Below, piece by piece: positions 24,877-33,439 of a DNA stretch of 37,289 nt; positions within the stretch are counted from its first letter, which is position 1, and each line of letters opens with the position of its first letter. The stretch is from Pseudomonadota bacterium (GTDB lineage Bacteria; Myxococcota_A; Polyangia; Polyangiales; Polyangiaceae): the NCBI GenBank assembly GCA_023428245.1, contig JAEYYX010000039.1, forward strand, positions 1-37,289. Direction: 5' to 3'. Made by a program: the position numbers and the translations under genes. Under the pieces are notes generated by a model. The model worked only from the letters and a program-made list of their open reading frames with translations. It was not told the DNA's origin and searched no databases.

Positions 24877-25770
24877 ATGTCCGCGTCGCTCTCGCCGTGG
24901 CCGGAGGGCGGCCTCCTCGAGCCCGATCGCCCGCTCTCCCTCCGCGAAAAGCTCTCGTCCTTCGTTCGCGCGGCACGCTACGACGCCTCCTTCGATCGGA
25001 TCGCTGGCGCCGATCACGTTGCGCCGATCCATTGCGAAGGGAAACAGCCCACGGTGTTCGGGCTGCACGGCTTCTGTGCGACGCCGGCCGAGATCGAGCT
25101 CGCCGCTGAGGTCGCGAAATCCCTTGGCCTCCGGGTCCATTTTCCGGTCCTCCCCGGCCACGGGACGCGCCCGAGCGCGCTCCGCGCCTACGACTTCGAC
25201 GCGCTGGTGCGCGAGATTCGACCGACGTTCAACGAGGTGCGCCGAGAGGGCCCGGTGATCCTGCTCGGCATGTCCATGGGCACTCTTATCGCGACGGAGC
25301 TCTGTCTGAGTGCTCCCGGAGACGTCCTCGGGCTCGTCTACATCTCGAATGCCTTCTGGCTGAAAAAGCCTTTCCCGAGTGTCCCCTTACGCTGGACCCG
25401 CCGCCTCGGGGTCCCGGACTTCGGGATCTTGAAGACCTCAAGCGATCTCGGAGACCCCGAGGCCCGCCGCACTCAGGTGAGCTATCGGATCCAGCCCTCT
25501 TCCGTCGCCTCCGAGATCGAGCTGGCCGGGCCGCGGCTCGCCAGCGAACTCTTTCGCGTCCACCGTCCCACGCTGATCCTCCACGGGGAGCGGGATGAGG
25601 TCTGCCCGGTGAGCAATGCTTCCCGCGTGGCGCGCCTGATCGGCACCGACGACGTCCGCGTCGTGACCTTCCCCGCCTCCAAGCACATCTTGTGTCGGGA
25701 CCGCGACAAGAGCGCCGTACGCGCGGAGCTGGATCGCTTCCTCCGTCGCTTCGTCAGCCCTTCGAAGTGA
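24877..25770 (+). CDS. alpha/beta hydrolase (carboxylesterase/monoacylglycerol lipase-like), 297 aa
   Basis: Serine hydrolase with the complete triad visible: nucleophile elbow GMSMG (Ser133), Asp240 in LHGERDEVCP and His270 in ASKHILCRD. The oxyanion region FGLHGFCATP (61-70) and VLPGHGTRP (91-99) are typical of the Est30/monoacylglycerol lipase group. No signal peptide, so probably cytoplasmic. Starts 2 bp after the bamD stop and is probably co-transcribed with it. Substrate not predictable; short-chain acyl esters are likely from the family. Confidence 0.88.
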   Translation: MSASLSPWPEGGLLEPDRPLSLREKLSSFVRAARYDASFDRIAGADHVAPIHCEGKQPTVFGLHGFCATPAEIELAAEVAKSLGLRVHFPVLPGHGTRPSALRAYDFDALVREIRPTFNEVRREGPVILLGMSMGTLIATELCLSAPGDVLGLVYISNAFWLKKPFPSVPLRWTRRLGVPDFGILKTSSDLGDPEARRTQVSYRIQPSSVASEIELAGPRLASELFRVHRPTLILHGERDEVCPVSNASRVARLIGTDDVRVVTFPASKHILCRDRDKSAVRAELDRFLRRFVSPSK

Positions 25771-25813
25771 TCCGGCGCGGAGCCGGAAAAAGGCGGAGCC
25801 GAAGGGTCCCGGC

Positions 25814-26479
25814 TCAGAACCAAGAGCGGATCGTGCGAAAAGCGTTCCTCGCTCCCTCAGGGAACGGGTCGAAACGGATGTCGAGATGATCGTCGGAAGA
25901 AGTGCCGATCGACTGGACAGCCACGAAGGCGGCGACCCCCTGCACGATCTTGCGCGCCTTGTCCTGGGACAAGGCAGGAAGCTTCAAGAGGTCGAGCGTG
26001 AAGACGTCGCCCCTGGCTTCGACGATGAACTCGGGTTTGGTCGGGATGAACGACAAAAGGTCCCCCGGGCGGCTGGTGTCGAGGGCACCCGACTGAATCA
26101 AGGCCGCGATCGGTGTCCCCGCCTTGGGATCGAGCACCTGGAGCTTGAGCCCGGAGACGCGCAAGCTCACGAGGAGCGCGTCTTGCTGGGCCTGGATGCG
26201 CTCGACGATCAGCGTCGTGCGTGCCCGAAGAGGCGTCTTCATGAGGTTCAGGCTCGCCTCGACATAGAGGCCCGAGTTTCGCGCCTCGATGACCATATCT
26301 TCGGGGACCCCTTTCCCGCGCAGCTCCTGGGCCACCCAGCGGAGGGCAGCAAGGGGGACTCCCAGGCGGAAGCTCGTTGCGCCGCGAGCGGCACGCAAAA
26401 TTTCGCCGGGATTTTCTTTGATGAACTGACCGGCGGCTCGAAAGGCACGCGTAGGCAAGGAGCTCACGGGGACGGACAT
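25814..26479 (-). CDS. conserved-looking protein of unknown function, 221 aa
   Basis: I do not recognise a family. The chain begins with an amphipathic helical part (10-60) and continues as alternating strands rich in Val/Leu/Arg (YVEASLNLMKTPLRARTTLIVERIQ; LLVSLRVSGLKLQVL), which would suit a lipid-binding beta-sheet domain. A possible short helix follows (RKIVQGVAAFVAVQ). No Cys, no signal peptide, no catalytic motif. ATG 26479 is chosen because upstream codons overlap the helicase start region and look non-coding; no Shine-Dalgarno supports it. It converges on the hydrolase gene and diverges from the HelD-like gene. Confidence 0.65.
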   Translation of the reverse strand: MSVPVSSLPTRAFRAAGQFIKENPGEILRAARGATSFRLGVPLAALRWVAQELRGKGVPEDMVIEARNSGLYVEASLNLMKTPLRARTTLIVERIQAQQDALLVSLRVSGLKLQVLDPKAGTPIAALIQSGALDTSRPGDLLSFIPTKPEFIVEARGDVFTLDLLKLPALSQDKARKIVQGVAAFVAVQSIGTSSDDHLDIRFDPFPEGARNAFRTIRSWF

Positions 26480-26621
26480 TACAGGGGGAGGTCGCCCGAA
26501 GCGAGGGCCCTTCGCCGCGATTGTCCGAGCGCGATTTTGGGCTGGCGAGACGAGCTCCTCCCGCGCTAGACCCGGCGTTCCGAGCGGATCCGCCTGAATG
26601 GATCCTCCCGGGCCCCATACG

Positions 26622-29102
26622 ATGAGTGATCCTGTTCTCCAGAAGATCGCGAAGGACGAGGAAGAGTGCCTCGCCAAAGTCCAGTCGCACCTCGCAAAGC
26701 GGCGGAGCGCGGAGGAAACCCGCGCTCCGGCCAAAAACTATGACACGGAGCTCCTGTCACTCCGGGATCAGATCAGCTCTGCGCGCACCGAGGACATCCC
26801 CCCACTGCTGGAGCAAATGGAGCGACTGCAGGCCTTGGCTTCCCGGACGGTCGAGAGCGAGGAACAGAGCGTCGACCCTCGTTCGCCCTATTTCGGCCGC
26901 ATGGTGCTCGAGGAAAATGGACGCACCCGGGAGGTTCTCATCGGACGCGGGACCTATGTGGACACCAAAGTCGGCGTTCGCATCGTCGACTGGCGGGATG
27001 CCCCGATTTCTCGGCTTTATTACCGGTACGGGGAAGGCGACGACTACGATGAGACCTTCGGAGAGCGCGAGGTGTACGGCCAGGTTTTGACCCGACGCAG
27101 CTTGACCATCACCGAAGGCGAGCTCCGCCGCATCAGTTGTCCCCAGGGAAACTTCGCCCATAGCCGCAAGGACGGCTGGATCCGCCTCAGCGACAGCTCG
27201 CTCCGCCTCCAGGGCGGCCAAGGAACAGCGGTTCGTCCCGAAGCGGCGCCGAACGGGAAGCTCGGCGTAGGCGAGATCATCACCGGCAACGAGGACAAAC
27301 ACCTCAAAGAAATCACGCCGCTGATCGACGCGCGCCAGTTCGATCTCATTACCCAGCCCGACTCGGGCCTGGTCGTCATCCAAGGCGGAGCCGGCAGCGG
27401 AAAGACCACGATCGGTCTTCATCGCCTCGCTTACCTCGCGTTTCACGACTCCCATCGTTTCCGCCCGGACAAGATGTTGGTCGTCGTTTTCAACGAAGCG
27501 CTCGTCCGCTACATCAGCCAGGTCCTCCCCGCGCTCGGCCTGAGCGGCGTCACTATCCGAACCTACCAGGAGTGGTGCTCCCGCCTCCGGGCGAGCGCGC
27601 TCCCTCGCTTTCCGCGCACCTATACGGACGAAACTCCCGGCGTCGTCACAAGACTCAAGAAGCACCCTGTGGTGCTCAAGCTCATCGACCAGATCGTGGA
27701 GCAAGACGCCGCTCTGGCTCTCAAGTCCCTGCGCCCTCTCATCCAAAGCGAGCCAAACCTCGAGCCCGCCCTCGAGACCTTCGAGCGATCCGTCGATCGC
27801 CCGCTCATGCATCGCTACCATGCCCTTCGCCGCTTTATCGAAGACCACGAGGAGGCCATCGAAATCGGCGCTCGCACGAGTGCGCTCTCGATTGTCCGTA
27901 GGCATCTCGACCGCCTCGACGACATTGCGTTCCTTTGGGCCGACTTGCTCACCGACTTGCCCCGGCTCAAGAGGGCTTTCGAAGATGCTGCCCACGACCG
28001 CCTGAGCCCGGTCGAAGTCGAACGAGCCCACGCCTACATGGTCAAACGGACCAATCATGTCCTCTCCGACATGGAACGGGCCCGTGAAGCTCGCGAAGAG
28101 CGGCGCGCGGGTGACTCGAGCTTGCGCGCCGAGCCCTCCCCTCGCGAAGAGCCCCTCACTATCGACGACGCTGAGTTCCCCGATCCTCCGCGCCCGCGTC
28201 TCTCCGCAGACGACGCAGAAGAGTCGAGTGACGATGACGCGAGCTATCGCGCCATTGACGGCCTCGAGCTCGAGGAGCGCGCGAGCTTGGACCGGGAGGA
28301 CGATACGATCCTGCTCCGCCTCCTGCAGCGCGTCCGCGGTCCGCTCCGGAAAGGACAAATCACCAAAGAGCCGCTCAGCTATGAGCACATGCTCATCGAC
28401 GAAGCTCAGGATCTGAGCCCTGTCGAGATGGCGGTCCTCTTCGACACCGTGAGCCGCGGCCAGAGCATCACCTTGGCCGGCGACACAGCTCAACGTCTCC
28501 ACATGGACAACGGCTTCACCGACTGGACTACGGTCCTCGGCGAGCTCGGCCTGTCCCACGTCCAGGTCGAACCCCTCGAGCTCAGCTACCGCTCGACGGC
28601 GCAGATCCTCGAGCTTGCGCAGCACGTCCTCGGTCCCCTCAAACCCGCCGTGCCGCCCAAGGCCACACGAGACGGCGCCCCTGTCGAGCTCTTCCAGACC
28701 GCCGCCACCGGCGACTCCGCCGCCCTCCTGGCCGAAGCGCTCCGCTCACTCAGCCTCGAAGAGCCCCGCGCGTCGATCGCCGTGATCGCCCGCTACCCGG
28801 AACAGGCGGACCTTTATTACGAAGCCCTCAAGAAGGGCGAGGTTCCTTACCTCCGGCGCATCGTCGATCAGGAGTTCCCCTTCAAGCCTGGCGTCGATGT
28901 CACCGACATCCGTCAGGTCAAAGGTCTCGAATTCGACTACGTGATCCTGGTCGAGGTCACCGAGACCTCCTACCCCGAGGAAGACGACGCCCGTCACCTC
29001 CTGCACATCGGTGTCACTCGCGCGGCTCATCAGCTCTGGCTCCTCTCGAGCGGGCGCGCGAGTCGTCTCTTGCCCGAAGCGCTCCGCGAACGCGGCTATT
29101 GA
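26622..29102 (+). CDS. HelD-like superfamily 1 helicase/ATPase, 826 aa
   Basis: UvrD-like ATPase most like HelD, which in Firmicutes and actinobacteria binds RNA polymerase and frees stalled complexes. The N-terminal coiled coil (about 5-85) typical of HelD precedes Walker A GGAGSGKTT (near 256-264, Lys261). DEAQDLSP begins at residue 593, and motifs GDTAQRL, YRST and VKGLEFDYV follow. Between motifs Ia and II lies a long acidic segment (about 490-560) rich in Asp/Glu/Ser/Pro. ATG 26622 gives a HelD-like N-terminus; ATG 26598 in frame is possible. Alternative: a DNA repair helicase of the UvrD group, but the N-terminal coiled coil favours HelD. Confidence 0.85.
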   Translation: MSDPVLQKIAKDEEECLAKVQSHLAKRRSAEETRAPAKNYDTELLSLRDQISSARTEDIPPLLEQMERLQALASRTVESEEQSVDPRSPYFGRMVLEENGRTREVLIGRGTYVDTKVGVRIVDWRDAPISRLYYRYGEGDDYDETFGEREVYGQVLTRRSLTITEGELRRISCPQGNFAHSRKDGWIRLSDSSLRLQGGQGTAVRPEAAPNGKLGVGEIITGNEDKHLKEITPLIDARQFDLITQPDSGLVVIQGGAGSGKTTIGLHRLAYLAFHDSHRFRPDKMLVVVFNEALVRYISQVLPALGLSGVTIRTYQEWCSRLRASALPRFPRTYTDETPGVVTRLKKHPVVLKLIDQIVEQDAALALKSLRPLIQSEPNLEPALETFERSVDRPLMHRYHALRRFIEDHEEAIEIGARTSALSIVRRHLDRLDDIAFLWADLLTDLPRLKRAFEDAAHDRLSPVEVERAHAYMVKRTNHVLSDMERAREAREERRAGDSSLRAEPSPREEPLTIDDAEFPDPPRPRLSADDAEESSDDDASYRAIDGLELEERASLDREDDTILLRLLQRVRGPLRKGQITKEPLSYEHMLIDEAQDLSPVEMAVLFDTVSRGQSITLAGDTAQRLHMDNGFTDWTTVLGELGLSHVQVEPLELSYRSTAQILELAQHVLGPLKPAVPPKATRDGAPVELFQTAATGDSAALLAEALRSLSLEEPRASIAVIARYPEQADLYYEALKKGEVPYLRRIVDQEFPFKPGVDVTDIRQVKGLEFDYVILVEVTETSYPEEDDARHLLHIGVTRAAHQLWLLSSGRASRLLPEALRERGY

Positions 29103-29155
29103 ACCTCCCCCTTGCTTTCTGCGTGTTCTTCTCGAGCACCTCGACCCGAGCCCCT

Positions 29156-30106
29156 ATGCCAAAGCTCTCCGCCCTTCCGTTCCTCTTGCTGCTCCTCGGC
29201 TGCTCCGGCCAAAAGAGCCACAAATACGGCGAATCCGAGTGGGCGATGCCCGAGGATCGAGCGAGCGCGGAGCGCTCAAAGGGCGAAGTTCAGGATGTGC
29301 CCAAGGATGTCGTGCGCGAGGCAGCACGCCCCTTCCGCGGCTATCGGAGCGCTGATGAGCGGGTCTTCGAGGAAGAGACATTTCTGACCTACCTCGCCTC
29401 GGCCGACGTGATCTGCTTCGGGGAGATCCCCGACTCACCGATCCACCACTACGCGGAGCTGCGTCTCATCGAGGGGCTCTCTGATCGACGGCCCGTGCGC
29501 GGTTTCGAGCTCGCCGTGGGCTTCGAGATGGTGCGCATCACCTACCAGCCGGTCCTCAAGCGTTACGAAGACGCGCCGCGCCCCTTCTCGTTTTTGACCC
29601 CGAAGATCTTCTTCGCCGAAGAGTGGGGCTATCCGGAGGCGTACTACGCGCCCGTGTTTGAGCTCGCCGCCTCTTCGAACGCGCGCCTGTTCGCCCTCGG
29701 CATGTCAAAGAAGCTGACCGCCCAGATCGAGGAGCGAGGCCTGGCCGGTCTGACCGCTGACCAGAAGTCCGTACTCCCCCGCCTCGATTTCTCGAGCTCT
29801 GAGCACCGGGCCGTCTTCGACGCGCGCATCAAAGACCACCCCGACTTCGGGGCCATCGACGTCGACAACCACTACCAGGCCCAGGTCGTCCGGGACGAGG
29901 TCATCGCCGACCGCTCGACCCAGTACGTCATGGAGCGCCTGGGCGCACGCAAGCTCATCATCTTCGCGGAAGAGGCTCGTTGTCACCGCTCGGCCATCCC
30001 GGCGCGCATGCTCCGCCGCAGCCCGGAGCTCTCCGTCGTTGCGCTCAACGTCGCAAAGGACCCCTCCTCGGTCGACGGCTACGACTATTCCTTTCAGTTC
30101 GAGTGA
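29156..30106 (+). CDS. ChaN/Tiki-family lipoprotein, 316 aa
   Basis: Lipoprotein with signal MPKLSALPFLLLLLGC and lipobox LLGC (Cys15). The body resembles the ChaN-like haem-binding/Tiki protease superfamily: VICFGEIPDSPIHHYAELRLIEGL near the N-terminus and the C-terminal ARKLIIFAEEARCHRSAIPARML. In ChaN and Tiki proteins the first motif is GExH; here that His is replaced by Pro (GEIP), while the later HH pair is kept. ATG 29156 is chosen for the signal peptide; the frame opens 19 codons earlier, overlapping the helicase stop. Possibly a haem-binding or metal-dependent envelope protein; metal use may differ because of the lost His. Confidence 0.8.
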   Translation: MPKLSALPFLLLLLGCSGQKSHKYGESEWAMPEDRASAERSKGEVQDVPKDVVREAARPFRGYRSADERVFEEETFLTYLASADVICFGEIPDSPIHHYAELRLIEGLSDRRPVRGFELAVGFEMVRITYQPVLKRYEDAPRPFSFLTPKIFFAEEWGYPEAYYAPVFELAASSNARLFALGMSKKLTAQIEERGLAGLTADQKSVLPRLDFSSSEHRAVFDARIKDHPDFGAIDVDNHYQAQVVRDEVIADRSTQYVMERLGARKLIIFAEEARCHRSAIPARMLRRSPELSVVALNVAKDPSSVDGYDYSFQFE

Positions 30107-30208
30107 GGGAATAGCTCACGCCCGGAATCGTATTCTGCTCGTCCCCTTCTTCCGGGACGCTCTGGGCCGAAGGAAAAAAACCCGAACGGGGGCGGAGGAC
30201 GAGCGTAA

Positions 30209-30233
30209 CAGTGACGCCGTGGGGGCGTCACTG
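30209..30233. repeat. perfect 10-bp inverted repeat upstream of the sigma factor gene
   Basis: CAGTGACGCC (30209-30218) and GGCGTCACTG (30224-30233) around a 5-nt spacer. It can terminate the ChaN-like transcript (no T-run, however) or act as an operator just upstream of a possible promoter (TTGCGC at 30243 and TACACA at 30267). Confidence 0.6.
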
Positions 30234-30294
30234 ACGGTGCTGTTGCGCTTTGTAACACACTGAATTTACACAAATAAACCTTGGCATCCCGGGT

Positions 30295-30324
30295 GCAACA
30301 AGGCTCTCCAACGCGCCTCGTTGC
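30295..30324 (+). promoter_or_regulatory. leader hairpin before the sigma factor gene
   Basis: GCAACAAGG (30295-30303) pairs with CCTCGTTGC (30316-30324) with one mismatch and a 12-nt loop. It ends about 10 nt before the Shine-Dalgarno of the sigma gene, so it could affect translation. Confidence 0.4.
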
Positions 30325-30347
30325 GCCAGCCCCCGAAGGAGATGCCC

Positions 30348-31046
30348 ATGACCTCAGCCGCCACCGTTTCGAGTTTCCGTTCCACCCCCGCCACCCCTGC
30401 GCTCCGCCCCCTCCGCAAGGCTGCACACCTCGAGCTCGTGCACTCCCGGACTGCGCGCCCTGCTTCTGGTGACCAAGAGCTGATTGAGCTCATGTTGAGC
30501 AACGACGCGACCGGCTGGACTCGTTTTTCCCGCGAGTACTCGGGCCTGGTTCTGAGCGTCATTCGCCGCGTGCTCGGGCGCTTCCGCAGCGTAACGAGCG
30601 AGGGTGATATCGAGGAGATCTACGCCCGCTTCTGTTTCGACCTCTTGGCTCATGACAAGCGCAAGCTGCGCCTCTACGACCCGGAGAAGGGCTCTCGCCT
30701 CTCGAGCTGGTTCTCTTTGCTCGCGAGCAACGCGACCTACGACTACCTGCGCAGCGTCCGTCGCAACCAGGGGCTCGAGCCGATGCCGGAGCGTGACAGC
30801 TTCGCCTCCGAGTCTCCCTCGGCCTTCGAGGTCGTGGCCCAGAGCGAACAGGCTCGCTTGGCCTCGGTGATTATGGACGAGCTCAGTGAGCGGGATCGGC
30901 AGTTCGTCGAGCTCTACTTTGGTGAAGGCCTCGCTCCCGAGGAAATTTCGGCAAAAATGGGCATCAGCGTCAAGACCGTGTACACGAAAAAGCACAAAAT
31001 CACCGCTCGTTTGAGCACGATCGTCGATAGCACGTGCGAGGCCTGA
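30348..31046 (+). CDS. ECF-type RNA polymerase sigma factor, 232 aa
   Basis: Group IV sigma factor. Region 2 spans about 42-145, including FSREYSGLVLSVIRRVL and the -10-binding GSRLSSWFSLLASNATYDYLRS. Region 4 (about 175-228) has LSERDRQFVELYF followed by the HTH APEEISAKMGISVKTVYTKKHKI. Region 3 is absent, as expected. The N-terminal 40 residues are an Ala/Pro-rich extension. ATG 30348 is fixed by GAAGGAG 6 nt upstream; ATG 30342 is too close. No anti-sigma factor gene lies next to it, so control is not evident, unless the inverted repeats upstream are involved. Confidence 0.87.
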   Translation: MTSAATVSSFRSTPATPALRPLRKAAHLELVHSRTARPASGDQELIELMLSNDATGWTRFSREYSGLVLSVIRRVLGRFRSVTSEGDIEEIYARFCFDLLAHDKRKLRLYDPEKGSRLSSWFSLLASNATYDYLRSVRRNQGLEPMPERDSFASESPSAFEVVAQSEQARLASVIMDELSERDRQFVELYFGEGLAPEEISAKMGISVKTVYTKKHKITARLSTIVDSTCEA

Positions 31047-31060
31047 CAAGGCTATGGTAG

Positions 31061-31093
31061 ACGGGCCCTGTGCACCTCCTGCACAGGGCCCGT
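31061..31093 (+). terminator. 14-bp perfect hairpin after the sigma factor gene
   Basis: ACGGGCCCTGTGCA (31061-31074) pairs perfectly with TGCACAGGGCCCGT (31080-31093) around CCTCC. TTTCGCGTTT follows. It is a likely terminator of the sigma gene, but it also covers the GTG (31070) that opens the next coding frame. Confidence 0.75.
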
Positions 31094-33391
31094 TTCGCGT
31101 TTGTGATTCTTCTATGGGCGGTGGGCTGTGGGCGCGGTTCGGCGCCAGGTCCTGTCCGCCCGGAACCCTTTGCGCCTCCCGAGACGAGCCCCGAGGCCGC
31201 TCGCATCCAGGTTGTCTCCGATCCGGAGCGCCCCACGCTCAAGTTGGTCCACCGCGCCGGCGATCCCGAAGGAGGAGTGGCGATGGCAGTGTTCGTGGAA
31301 GGGGGCAGTCGCTCGACCGTCGGGCTCTTGGCGCTCCTCCACGCGCGTCTGACGACCCAGGGGAATTTGAGCGTTCGCGCGTTCTCTACAGGCGTGGTCG
31401 TGTCCGCGCTGACGCCTTCTCCGTCCGGCGCCGCTGAGGCGATGAAGAGAATCTCCGAAGCGCTCAGGGCGCCCCTCAGCAAGGAAGAGCGCGTCGAGAT
31501 CCTGGCGGACAAATTGCTCACCAAGCTACCGAAGGTCGACTCAAAGGTCGACGGCTGCCTCGGAGTGCTCGGGGGTGATGAACCCTCTCGCGACCCTTTT
31601 ACGCAGAGAGAACTCGAGAAGATCCGTAGCGAACACGCTGTGAGCATGCGCGTCGGCTGGGGCGCGCTTGGCTCTCCCGAGCTCCTCAGCGCCGTCCAAG
31701 AGACTCATCAAGGACAATCGTGGCCGAAGGGTTCGATGGTCCCGGTGCCCTCTCTTGAAGCGAGCCATCTGAAACAGAAGACGGGCCCTTTGCGGCAGAT
31801 CCGTTTCGCTCTCGCAACGCCTCGCGTGAGCGAAGCGCTCGTGGCCCTCGAAGAGCTGGAAGACCGGGAGCATCCCTTGCGGGCGCACCTTGCCGCAGAA
31901 GCGGGCCGCTATGGGCTCGCGACGAGCCGTATCGCTGTCCAGCCTTTCGGGGCGTGTCTGGCTCTGACTTTGGACCAGGAGCCCGGGGCGCGCGCCCCCA
32001 AGGCAGAGGATCTCGCGGCGCTGATCCGCGTGACCCAAAAGGAGTTGAGCTTCGCCCTCGATGTCGCAGCGCCCAAGCGAGGCAGCGCAACAACCCTGCT
32101 TAGCCCTGAGACGGCCCAAGACGCCCTGGCGCTCGCTGCGTGGACGGCGCCGCCGTCTCCGGTCCTTCAGGGAGAGTATTCCTCTGCGGAGGTGGTCCTC
32201 GGAAGCAGCGACGGGCTCTCCGTGTCGGCGATTTCGAAGGAGCTCGCGCGACTGGAAAACCGAGAGCTCGGAGAACACCTCGAGATTCGGCGCAAAGACG
32301 AAGCAGGTCAAGGAGCGTCCTGGCTACTGGTGGCGAGTCCCTGCGGTACGGCGCCCGAGTCGGTGCGCGAGTCGGGCTTTCGCGAGCTCACAGTGCGCTC
32401 ACTGGCCCTCGATTTTGATGGGGTGGATGACGTCACGGTCGAGCCTTGGGCGACGCCGACGGCCATGGGGCTTCTCGCTCACGCGCCCCGCCGTTATGGG
32501 GAGTCGACGCGGCACCACGCGATGCGCATTGCGCGCACTTTGGGCCGGGCGCTCGGTGGAGACGCGCTCGATGGCCGCGAGGTGGCGGCGGCTCGGGCGC
32601 GCCTCATCAGCGAAGTCGGCGACGCTCCGGGGCCGAAGCTCGCGCTCGATGCGATGAGCGGCGGAAAACCCTCGCTCTTCGAGCCCCGGGGCAACAGTGA
32701 GGCTTTGAGCAACGCTTCGTCCGCCGACGTCGAGCGGGTTCGGGCGGAGCTCGCGTCCGAGCCGCTCCGCGTCGCATTCCTCGACAATAGCGGGCAAGAT
32801 CAGGCGGGCGCGGTGCGCGAAGCGCTGGGGATTTGGCTCGACCGGTCGACGAATGAAAAGGCCCGGTGTCCCTCCTCTGCGCCCGCGGCGGCGAAGTCGG
32901 GCGTTTGGACTTTGGTGAGTCCGTCGGACGGGGTCGTGCCTCGGACGTATATTGGAGTTCCGACGTCGGGTTCTCTCGAGGCGGGACGCGGGCTCGTGTT
33001 CTTGCTCGAGCGCGAGGGGGGCTTTTTGACGCGGGGTTTGCTCGAGCCCGGGCTCGCTCTCACCGCCGCTCCTCGCTATCTCGGCAGCGAAGGCGGCGGG
33101 CTCTTCCTGTTCGAGCTCGGGGCCGAGCGCGATCGTCTCGAGGACGCAGAGAAACAGCTGCGGGCTATCTTGCACAGACTCTCCGAGCGGGGCCTCACGA
33201 GCGCCGAGCTGGAGCTCGTTCAAAAGGAGCAGGCGCGCCGGGATCAGGAGCTGCGACGACTCCCCCGGGGCCGAGTCGTCGAGCTCTGGAGCGGACCTTC
33301 GCGTCCGCTCTCGCGGGAGCAAATCCTCGAGCATTTGCGGCACTTCCGCGCGACCGAGCACCGGATCTTTCGGGTGCGCACCGAGCGTTGA
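31070..33391 (+). CDS. large lipoprotein, M16 peptidase-like without a zinc motif, up to 773 aa
   Basis: Starts with a hydrophobic signal and lipobox AVGC (Cys20 from GTG 31070), followed by a Pro-rich linker. The rest resembles insulinase/M16 proteins in layout: an N-terminal lobe (about 50-230) and a second lobe ending with the M16-like pattern YIGVPTSGSLEAGRGLVFLLEREGGF and LTSAELELVQKEQARR. I cannot find HxxEH, so it is probably catalytically inactive, like the partner subunits of M16 pairs. GTG 31070 lies inside a hairpin; GTG 31103 would leave an unusually short signal. No Shine-Dalgarno is clear for either. It converges on the PEGA lipoprotein gene. The family call is moderate. Confidence 0.68.
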   Translation: MHLLHRARFAFVILLWAVGCGRGSAPGPVRPEPFAPPETSPEAARIQVVSDPERPTLKLVHRAGDPEGGVAMAVFVEGGSRSTVGLLALLHARLTTQGNLSVRAFSTGVVVSALTPSPSGAAEAMKRISEALRAPLSKEERVEILADKLLTKLPKVDSKVDGCLGVLGGDEPSRDPFTQRELEKIRSEHAVSMRVGWGALGSPELLSAVQETHQGQSWPKGSMVPVPSLEASHLKQKTGPLRQIRFALATPRVSEALVALEELEDREHPLRAHLAAEAGRYGLATSRIAVQPFGACLALTLDQEPGARAPKAEDLAALIRVTQKELSFALDVAAPKRGSATTLLSPETAQDALALAAWTAPPSPVLQGEYSSAEVVLGSSDGLSVSAISKELARLENRELGEHLEIRRKDEAGQGASWLLVASPCGTAPESVRESGFRELTVRSLALDFDGVDDVTVEPWATPTAMGLLAHAPRRYGESTRHHAMRIARTLGRALGGDALDGREVAAARARLISEVGDAPGPKLALDAMSGGKPSLFEPRGNSEALSNASSADVERVRAELASEPLRVAFLDNSGQDQAGAVREALGIWLDRSTNEKARCPSSAPAAAKSGVWTLVSPSDGVVPRTYIGVPTSGSLEAGRGLVFLLEREGGFLTRGLLEPGLALTAAPRYLGSEGGGLFLFELGAERDRLEDAEKQLRAILHRLSERGLTSAELELVQKEQARRDQELRRLPRGRVVELWSGPSRPLSREQILEHLRHFRATEHRIFRVRTER

Positions 33392-33401
33392 GAGGTTTTC
33401 G

Positions 33402-33417
33402 GGGCGCCCGAGCGCCC
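33402..33417. terminator. small GC hairpin between convergent lipoprotein genes
   Basis: GGGCGC (33402-33407) and GCGCCC (33412-33417) with loop CCGA, between the M16-like gene and the PEGA gene. Only short T runs are nearby (GGTTTTC before it on the plus strand), so terminator function is tentative. Confidence 0.35.
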
Positions 33418-33439
33418 TCTCATGGTTCGCTCACTGTCT

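Noticed and set aside
26757..28625. 622-codon open frame on the minus strand
   Set aside because: It lies wholly antisense to the HelD-like gene, shows no recognisable domain, and is the kind of mirror frame produced by GC-rich codon bias.
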